Assembly (NCBI GenBank): GCA_938001865.1 | Contig: CALLAW010000014.1 | Location: forward strand, 1-62,389 | Direction of reading: 5' to 3' | From: an uncultured Saprospiraceae bacterium | GTDB lineage: Bacteria > Bacteroidota > Bacteroidia > Chitinophagales > Saprospiraceae | Length of the DNA stretch: 62,389 bases | Part shown: positions 56,259-62,389 of the stretch, piece after piece | Numbering within the stretch: position 1 is the stretch's first letter | Layout of the letters: each line of letters opens with the position of its first letter | Position numbers and translations under genes: made by a program | The notes under the pieces: generated by a model | Database searches by the model: none | What the model was told of the DNA's origin: nothing | Seen by the model: only the letters and a program-made list of their open reading frames with translations

Positions 56259-58595
56259 ATGATTCGCAAAGCAACTTTTCCCCTTAGGTACAGTGTATCT
56301 GTATTTGTGTGTACACTCACACTTTCTTTATTAGCCACAGATTTTTCTGTTGATTTCAATCCAGTAATAGAACCATTATTAGCAGCTCAGTCTAATAATG
56401 ACTCTGAGACTGCAATATTACAATTACAAGAATTAAATGTATTGAGTCGTAGTACATTAGTTATGTCTACATGCGGCGAGCCCGATTGGAATGATGAAGG
56501 TCAAAAAGCAATGCTTACAGGAGACTTCCATATACCAGGAACTGGGAGTACTGATGGTCCTCTTGCCATCTTAGTGGATTCGGATATTGAATCAGGTGTC
56601 GGATCTAAAAATAATTCATACTCTAATACAGCAGCTTTTACCGTGAATTTTCCTCAAGCAACAGTATTGCATGGGATGGAAGTAGTTATCAATTCCTCTG
56701 GTACAGAACCGATCACAGGAGGAGTGATGAGAGTTGAAGGGAGTAATGATGGAGTGACATATACAAGCGTGAGTATTGATTATACACACGGTGGCAACCT
56801 ATCGGTAGGTGAGGCACAGTATGGCGAAGGTGAAAGAGCATATACCTTTCCTTTTGCATCAAATACTGTAGCGTATTCATATTACAGAATATACGCGGTA
56901 AGTATGAGTACACGGTTTGGTCGAAGTTTTGATGAGATCTATTTTGATTATGATCATTTCGATGCTCGATTAAGTAACCTTGGATGTTCTGATAATGAGA
57001 CTTTCTCTGATTATACTGACGACTTATTAACTTTTGATTTAGATCCAACTCCTGGTGCAGCAGGTAACACATATGAAGTCTCGATAAGTGGTGGATATAC
57101 GATAAGTCCTGAAGTTGGCACCTATGGTCAAGTAACATCGTTTACGGTTTCTGCTGGATCTTCAGGGTCTGGTAATTTGGAGTTAACTCTAACTGACAAT
57201 AGTGTGCCTTGTGACCAATTGGTCACAATTCCAAATACTGAGAATGCCTGTATCCCTGGACCATGTGGTGGAAAGGATTGGAATCTAGCATCTGAGAAAG
57301 TTAATATTTCTGGGTTTTGGGATGTTCCTGGAACACCTACCTCGGCGACTACTGGATCATTAGCGGTGTTAGTAGATTCAAATTTGTCTTCTGGATTTGG
57401 TACGAAGAGTAACAGCTTTTCTAATTTACCATTTCTAGTAATGGATTTTCCTGAAGCTACAGTGCTGAAAGGGGTAGAAGTTGTAGTGAATTCATCTGGA
57501 ACTGAGCCTATTACAGGTGGGACATATATTGTTGAAGGAAGTAATGATGGTGTGACATACACAGCTGTTAGTGCCACGTTTACCTTTGGATCAAATCTCA
57601 ATATCGGATCACCACAATATGGTCCTGGAGTAAGAGCATACACGTTCCCGTTTGCATCTAATACTGTTGCATATAGTTCCTATCGTGTATTTGCAAATAG
57701 TATGAATACCAGATTTGGTAAAAACTTCTATGAATTAAATTTTGATGTAGAGGTATTTGACAGTGGAGTGGAAAATATCAGTATTGGAGATAACGGTACA
57801 CCAGGTGTCTTCGCTGATGACTTACTCCAATTTGATTTGAATCCGCTACCAGGCACTGGTACTTACAGTGTACAGTCTACGAGTAGTTGGACTATAACCC
57901 CAGATACGGGTACTTATGGTGAAGTCACAAGCTTCGAGTTATCTGCGGGTTCTGCTGGTACTGGTGATGTCTCACTTATGATTGTTGATCAGAATGTACC
58001 ATGTGTTCAAGATTTCATTATACCCAATCCCGACTTGACTGCTACGGTGACATCTAGCCAAGCAGCATGTGCTAATCCGACAGATAATCCTCTCGGGACT
58101 ATTACTCTTACTGCAGAAGATGATGTATTTACCAAAGTAGAATATAATATTGGAACAGTATACAATGGCGCCGGATATGCCTCAGCTGCTGATGTAACGG
58201 ATACAAGTGGAGGATTCACTGTTGTAAATACTCTGCCAAATCCAAATTACACAACTTATTATACGGTAAGAGCCTATGCAACAGAAACCCTGTATCGGGA
58301 TTATGTTGTCTCCATAGATCCTAAAGTTTGTTCTGTAGCAGACTTAATATTATCAGTATCCCCTCCTATGCAGTCAGCTAATGAAGGAGAGCAACTTACC
58401 TATATGGTAACATTGACAAATGCAGGTCCAGATCCAGCATTAAACGTAGACGTGAAAGTGGATATTCCAGCAGGACTAGAGCTGTTGTCAAGTTCTTCGA
58501 GTATAGGTGATTACAGCCCTGGTACACAACTTTGGTCTGCTGATTTGGTCCCGCTAGGTGATCATCAGTTGGAGATTATCTATCGTATGAAATAA
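56259..58595 (+). CDS. Secreted surface protein with two discoidin-like repeats and a C-terminal DUF11
   Basis: 778 residues. N-terminal hydrophobic signal (about 10-27), then two tandem 264-residue units (72-335 and 336 to about 590), each a discoidin/F5-8C-like beta domain (VEGSNDGVTYT, RAYTFPFASNTVAYS-YR) plus a smaller beta domain ending in VPC. A ~95-residue module with YTVRAYATETLYRDYVV (about 597-692) follows and recurs in the next gene, then one DUF11 domain (about 693-778) that ends at IIYRMK* without the usual last strands. No T9SS sorting domain or LPXTG-like anchor is seen, so how it leaves the cell is unclear. The next gene, 57 bp on, has its own signal peptide. Confidence 0.85.
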   Translation: MIRKATFPLRYSVSVFVCTLTLSLLATDFSVDFNPVIEPLLAAQSNNDSETAILQLQELNVLSRSTLVMSTCGEPDWNDEGQKAMLTGDFHIPGTGSTDGPLAILVDSDIESGVGSKNNSYSNTAAFTVNFPQATVLHGMEVVINSSGTEPITGGVMRVEGSNDGVTYTSVSIDYTHGGNLSVGEAQYGEGERAYTFPFASNTVAYSYYRIYAVSMSTRFGRSFDEIYFDYDHFDARLSNLGCSDNETFSDYTDDLLTFDLDPTPGAAGNTYEVSISGGYTISPEVGTYGQVTSFTVSAGSSGSGNLELTLTDNSVPCDQLVTIPNTENACIPGPCGGKDWNLASEKVNISGFWDVPGTPTSATTGSLAVLVDSNLSSGFGTKSNSFSNLPFLVMDFPEATVLKGVEVVVNSSGTEPITGGTYIVEGSNDGVTYTAVSATFTFGSNLNIGSPQYGPGVRAYTFPFASNTVAYSSYRVFANSMNTRFGKNFYELNFDVEVFDSGVENISIGDNGTPGVFADDLLQFDLNPLPGTGTYSVQSTSSWTITPDTGTYGEVTSFELSAGSAGTGDVSLMIVDQNVPCVQDFIIPNPDLTATVTSSQAACANPTDNPLGTITLTAEDDVFTKVEYNIGTVYNGAGYASAADVTDTSGGFTVVNTLPNPNYTTYYTVRAYATETLYRDYVVSIDPKVCSVADLILSVSPPMQSANEGEQLTYMVTLTNAGPDPALNVDVKVDIPAGLELLSSSSSIGDYSPGTQLWSADLVPLGDHQLEIIYRMK
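56472..58019 (+). repeat. Tandem 792-bp (264-aa) repeat inside the 778-aa surface protein gene
   Basis: Unit 1 is 56472-57263 and unit 2 starts at 57264. Both begin CG-DWN, and share SSGTEPITGG, VEGSNDGVTYT, RAYTFPFASNTVAYS, TRFG, and a GTYG-VTSF--SAGS stretch near the end. The units are clearly homologous at protein level but differ at many bases. Confidence 0.9.
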
Positions 58596-58652
58596 TAACA
58601 ATCATAAGCTCACATAAAAAAACGAATTCTTCCTATCAAAAATATTAACATT

Positions 58653-61600
58653 ATGACTTGCATAATCTGTAATCAAATCAAATCAATCGCAACACTTGTG
58701 ATTATATCCCTATTCGTAGGCATATATACTCAATCCTTAGCTCAAGAATGTGTTTCTGACCCATCTCTACTCGTCAAGTGGGACTTTACCAATGCACAAG
58801 AATGCAACGGGATTGTAACGAATAAATTTAAACACTGGAAGCCCAATGTGCCTCTAATGACAGGAGGTAATCAGTATTGTCCTCAATACAATGACGGCTG
58901 TGGACAGGCTATGATCTACGAGAAAGGTTTTGGTAATACCAATGACTTTCAAGAGGCTATGTGTATAGCTGGCTTTTGGAGAAATGGCGGTAACAAGTAT
59001 TTTACAGCTCCAGGTTATGACCATACCTCTCCTGATTACAACCCAGATAATAAAAGCGGAAATATTTGGATAAATTATAATTTTTTGCCCGGGCAAGTTG
59101 GGTCATTAAGTTCTTTCCAATACGACTTTATCCAGAATGGTTATAGAGACGGTGGTGTTGTAGCATTTGAGAAGTGGGGAGTCTCAGTGTATAGGAATGG
59201 CGTTAGAATTTATGAAGAGACCTTACCTTTAACAGCAGTAAATGTAAATAATTCAGATAATCCATTAATTGTAAATTTTCCAAATACTGCAGATTTCAGA
59301 ACTGATGGTTCTACTACAGTATTATGGGAAATTGCCTTTGCCTTGGTAGAAAGAAATAAATCAGTAAGGTCTGGAATAGATAACCTTTGCATCTATGGTG
59401 TGAAGGGACAGGCAGCCGCAGATGTGCAGGCGACACCTGCTACATGTGAGTCTGGTGGAGTTGATGGTCAGTTAGAAGTGATTGGGTTTTCGGCAGGCGA
59501 AAAATATGATTTCAATGAAGGCTCTACCTACTCTGGAACAGCAACTTTTGCTACAGCTACCGATATTCCCACGGACGGAATTATTGCTGATGACCTGCCT
59601 TTGATGACAGAGGCGACAGAGTATACAGTACGTGTATTTAGATCGGATTGTTATATAGACGCAGTGGTTGTAATGCCTCCTGTCTTTTGTCCTTATACAT
59701 GTGATTTTCCTATAGCGGTGACGACTCCGATACCAGCGACTTGCTCTAGTGGTGTATTACAGGATGATGCAACCATCGTATTATCTGATATTGTTGATAT
59801 GGATAGGGTAGGGATCTCCTCAGGACAGACATACTCAGGACCTGACTACGCAGGAGCTATCGAGCTAGGAGGCGATTCGTCGTTTACCTTTGATAGTACT
59901 GATGGTGTAGTTTCGGGTACGTGTACAGAGTACTACACAATTAGAATGTTCAATGGGTCTGAAGATCCAGAGCTCTGCATCGTAGATAGAGTCGTTGCAT
60001 TGAGTCCTGTATCTTGTGATGGTTGCCAAGTAATCTGTGCTGAGCTAGTAGGTACTGATTCTCAAGAGACAAATGATGCTAATAATCTTGGACAAGGAGA
60101 AGCCTGTAAGACAGATCAGAAAGTTGATTTAAAATTAACTAAAGTCGTAGATCAAAATACAGGAAGTAATTGTGATGCCAGTGGCTCAGGAACTAACTTT
60201 GTCTTTACTGTAACCGTGGAAAACATAGGCGATCTTGCAGCAACTGATATTACCATCTTAGACGAATTTCCAGATGAAATGGTCATCGGTAATATAACAA
60301 CTTCAAGTGGAACACCATTAGAAGGATTTAGTACCATAAATTGGACACTGCCCATGCTTGCAGTCAATGGTTTAGAAACTATGACAGTAACAGCTTCATT
60401 TGTAGAGGCAGGATCATATGAAAATTGTGTAGAAGTATCAGAAGTATCACCTTCTAATGACCCAGATGATAGTAATGATTCAGATTGTGCCTCAGTCACA
60501 GTTACTGGTGTCAATCTACCAAGTATAGAAAAAGCATTTAGTCCTGCATTTGCTCGAGCAAATATTCCAATAAGATTAAGTTTAAAGCTCTTCAATAATG
60601 AGGCTACCCCTATAGCGTTGACTCAAGATTTTGTAGATAACCTACCTAGTACACCTGCTCAGATGGTCGTAGCAAATATCCCTAATATTACTACAGCTTT
60701 GCCAGGAATACAAGCTGATGCAGGTTCAGCTCAAGTTGTGATTCCTGCGGGCACAGTATTGCAGCCAGGTCTCAATTCGTTATTGGTTGATGTAGTTGTT
60801 CCAGCGAATGGAGATTATGTTAATATCATTGCACCAGGAGATCTAGTAACGACTTCATGTAGTAATGCCAATGAATCATATGCTGAGGTCAACATAGCTG
60901 ATGAGAATGTGATAGCTCCGATGCTGTCAAAGACTTTTTCCAATGATATGTTGGCAATAGGACAAACCACGATGGTAACGATATCTATTGAGAATAGGAA
61001 TCCCGAAAGTATCACCTTGATGACTGACTTCTTTGATGAATTACCTACTGGCCTATCTATCGTAGGTACACCTACAAGTACTTGTAGTGGTGTTACTACC
61101 TTTGGAGGCACTGAGGCAGTGGGTCTGTCAGCAGGTACTATTATCTCTGGCAATAGTGTATGTACTATAGAGGTTGAAGTCGAGGCGACAGCAGCTGGAT
61201 TTCACTGTAACCGCATTCCATTTAATGCAGTAATAGTAGAAGTAAATCTAGCAGGTGGTGGAGTAGGTACATCTAACGAAGATGTTGCGGAAGCATGTCT
61301 AGAAGTTGTTAGTGATCCGATATTTGATTTAGCACTTAGGAAGACTTTAGCTCCAATGCAGACAGATTCAGTTACTGCGGGATCTACAGTTCAATATGAA
61401 ATAACAATATTTAATCAAGGGACAGAAGAGGCACTAAATGTTCAGATTACAGATTATGTCTCTAGTGATTTAACACTCGTCACTGATGGGATATGGAGCA
61501 TGATAGGATCGAATGCAGAATTGGTCAATCCTATAGCGTCTATATTACCTGGAGCATCAGTTTCTATTCCTATACAATTTACAATAGATTCTAATTTTAA

Positions 61601-62389
61601 TGGAGAGTCCATTACCAATTTTGCTGAGATTAGCTCAGTGGCAAATACAACACCAGATAAAGACAGTACTCCTGATTCAGATCCTGCCAACGACAAAGGT
61701 GGACTAGTTATGTCTACCAGTGACAATGTAATTTTTGGAGATTCAAGGATTGCTGGGGGTGCTCCATTAGATGAGAATGGTCTTACAGATGAAGATGACG
61801 CAGATCCAGCAATCGTTTTTGTTGTAGTAGCGTGTTCTATGACTGCGACAGGTACACCTTCTGATTGTGAAAATGCTGATGGAAATTATTATGATCTGTC
61901 AGGCTCTATTGAGTTTTCTGAGCCGCCGAGTAGCGGGTCGATAACAATTAGTGTCGATGGTATAGTTGTAGAAACCTTAACTGAATTTACGAGTCCGCAG
62001 GCATATACTATAGAAGGGTTAGCCTCTGACGGGCAAGAACATAATGTAATAATATCATTTACGACAGATACTGATTGTAGTAATACTTTTGCCTATACAG
62101 CACCGGAGGCATGTTATACCCCGGTGGTATCAGGACCATGTACTACTGGTGAGATGGGTGGATCAGTGTTCGTAGATTCTAATGCAGATGGTCAGAATAA
62201 TGACGGAGCATCTTCAGTAGATCTTAGTGGAGTCGAAGTATTTATATACGGATGTAATGAAGATGGAGCAAGCATATTAATAGAATCAGTACTTACAGAT
62301 GCTGATGGTAGTTATTCATTTACAGATCCTTCTATTGTTAATGGTGAAGATTATAGGATTGAGTTTACAAATCTACCGAATGAACTTGT
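58653..62389 (+). CDS. Large secreted multidomain surface protein, 3' end outside window
   Basis: Open frame from ATG 58653 to the window end (1245 codons visible, no stop). Signal peptide about 1-30 (IISLFVGIYTQSLAQ). A lectin-like domain follows (about 31-250, LLVKWDFTN to DNLCIYGVKG), two copies of an unnamed ~90-residue module (59421-59690 and 59716-60017), DUF11 (about 60121-60510), two domains of the KAFSPA/SKTFSND type, DUF7933-like (about 60519-60890 and 60904-61310), another DUF11 (from FDLALRKTL, about 61324) with an Asp-rich tail, a small beta domain (about 61830-62120), and an SdrD_B domain (GGSVFVDSNADGQ, from 62158) cut by the window end. The giant gene at 44571 starts with the same SdrD_B type, so a propeller region and T9SS domain may follow. 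Confidence 0.88.
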   Translation, partial: MTCIICNQIKSIATLVIISLFVGIYTQSLAQECVSDPSLLVKWDFTNAQECNGIVTNKFKHWKPNVPLMTGGNQYCPQYNDGCGQAMIYEKGFGNTNDFQEAMCIAGFWRNGGNKYFTAPGYDHTSPDYNPDNKSGNIWINYNFLPGQVGSLSSFQYDFIQNGYRDGGVVAFEKWGVSVYRNGVRIYEETLPLTAVNVNNSDNPLIVNFPNTADFRTDGSTTVLWEIAFALVERNKSVRSGIDNLCIYGVKGQAAADVQATPATCESGGVDGQLEVIGFSAGEKYDFNEGSTYSGTATFATATDIPTDGIIADDLPLMTEATEYTVRVFRSDCYIDAVVVMPPVFCPYTCDFPIAVTTPIPATCSSGVLQDDATIVLSDIVDMDRVGISSGQTYSGPDYAGAIELGGDSSFTFDSTDGVVSGTCTEYYTIRMFNGSEDPELCIVDRVVALSPVSCDGCQVICAELVGTDSQETNDANNLGQGEACKTDQKVDLKLTKVVDQNTGSNCDASGSGTNFVFTVTVENIGDLAATDITILDEFPDEMVIGNITTSSGTPLEGFSTINWTLPMLAVNGLETMTVTASFVEAGSYENCVEVSEVSPSNDPDDSNDSDCASVTVTGVNLPSIEKAFSPAFARANIPIRLSLKLFNNEATPIALTQDFVDNLPSTPAQMVVANIPNITTALPGIQADAGSAQVVIPAGTVLQPGLNSLLVDVVVPANGDYVNIIAPGDLVTTSCSNANESYAEVNIADENVIAPMLSKTFSNDMLAIGQTTMVTISIENRNPESITLMTDFFDELPTGLSIVGTPTSTCSGVTTFGGTEAVGLSAGTIISGNSVCTIEVEVEATAAGFHCNRIPFNAVIVEVNLAGGGVGTSNEDVAEACLEVVSDPIFDLALRKTLAPMQTDSVTAGSTVQYEITIFNQGTEEALNVQITDYVSSDLTLVTDGIWSMIGSNAELVNPIASILPGASVSIPIQFTIDSNFNGESITNFAEISSVANTTPDKDSTPDSDPANDKGGLVMSTSDNVIFGDSRIAGGAPLDENGLTDEDDADPAIVFVVVACSMTATGTPSDCENADGNYYDLSGSIEFSEPPSSGSITISVDGIVVETLTEFTSPQAYTIEGLASDGQEHNVIISFTTDTDCSNTFAYTAPEACYTPVVSGPCTTGEMGGSVFVDSNADGQNNDGASSVDLSGVEVFIYGCNEDGASILIESVLTDADGSYSFTDPSIVNGEDYRIEFTNLPNEL

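Noticed and set aside
57128-57643. 171-codon minus-strand frame in the 778-aa surface gene
   Set aside because: Arises from the complementary strand of a repeated beta-domain gene; the plus-strand frame is continuous and carries a signal peptide.

Overview
The window reads as chromosome of a member of the Bacteroidota, most likely a saprospirian (class Saprospiria). The phylum call rests on gldD/gldE gliding genes, a type IX secretion (T9SS) C-terminal sorting domain, DUF3078 and DUF6089-type outer-membrane proteins, A/T-rich start regions without Shine-Dalgarno sequences, and TAnnTTTG-type promoter elements. The class call rests on the very large DUF11/HYR/SdrD_B surface proteins and is inference. 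No phage, insertion sequence, CRISPR array or rRNA was seen. One tRNA gene (Gln, TTG) is present.

Layout. 1-4.6 kb: an ADP-ribosylglycohydrolase cut by the window start, a secreted NUC-family nuclease, tRNA-Gln with its own terminator, and a translationally coupled M28 peptidase-hpt pair. 4.7-7.6 kb: an ECF sigma factor, a 77-residue protein, a CmpX-like mechanosensitive channel and an abundant-looking outer-membrane protein, ending in a strong terminator; this parallels the cmpX-sigX-oprF arrangement of Pseudomonas. 7.7-10.5 kb: polA. 11.1-15.3 kb: ECF sigma factor, mutY, ssb, gldE and gldD, a conserved Bacteroidota block. 15.3-18.5 kb: two paralogous proteins of unknown function. 18.7-29.9 kb: a nine-gene branched-chain amino acid cluster, leuA-leuC-leuD-leuB-ilvD-ilvB-ilvN-ilvC-ilvA, enough (with a transaminase encoded elsewhere) for Ile, Val and Leu synthesis from threonine and pyruvate.

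30-32.9 kb: a GIY-YIG-like protein, an outer-membrane barrel, a HAD phosphatase and a nucleoside phosphorylase. 32.9-42.6 kb: a glycan locus. ugd and a UDP-xylose synthase make UDP-glucuronate and UDP-xylose; a DUF2304 protein, two GT4 and two GT2 glycosyltransferases and two large multi-spanning membrane proteins probably assemble or modify a surface polysaccharide or glycoprotein. 42.7-44.4 kb: an EGF-like lipoprotein and an RlmI-type rRNA methyltransferase.

44.5-62.4 kb: a surface-protein locus. It holds a 3504-residue T9SS adhesin with an internal 912-bp tandem duplication, a stand-alone LytTR regulator preceded by an inverted repeat, a 778-residue protein built from two 264-residue repeats, and a third large secreted protein of at least 1245 residues that runs off the window end. 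The last two share a repeated ~90-residue module that I could not match to a named family. The gliding genes (gldD/gldE), the glycan locus and the giant T9SS protein together suggest a surface-gliding or particle-attached lifestyle.
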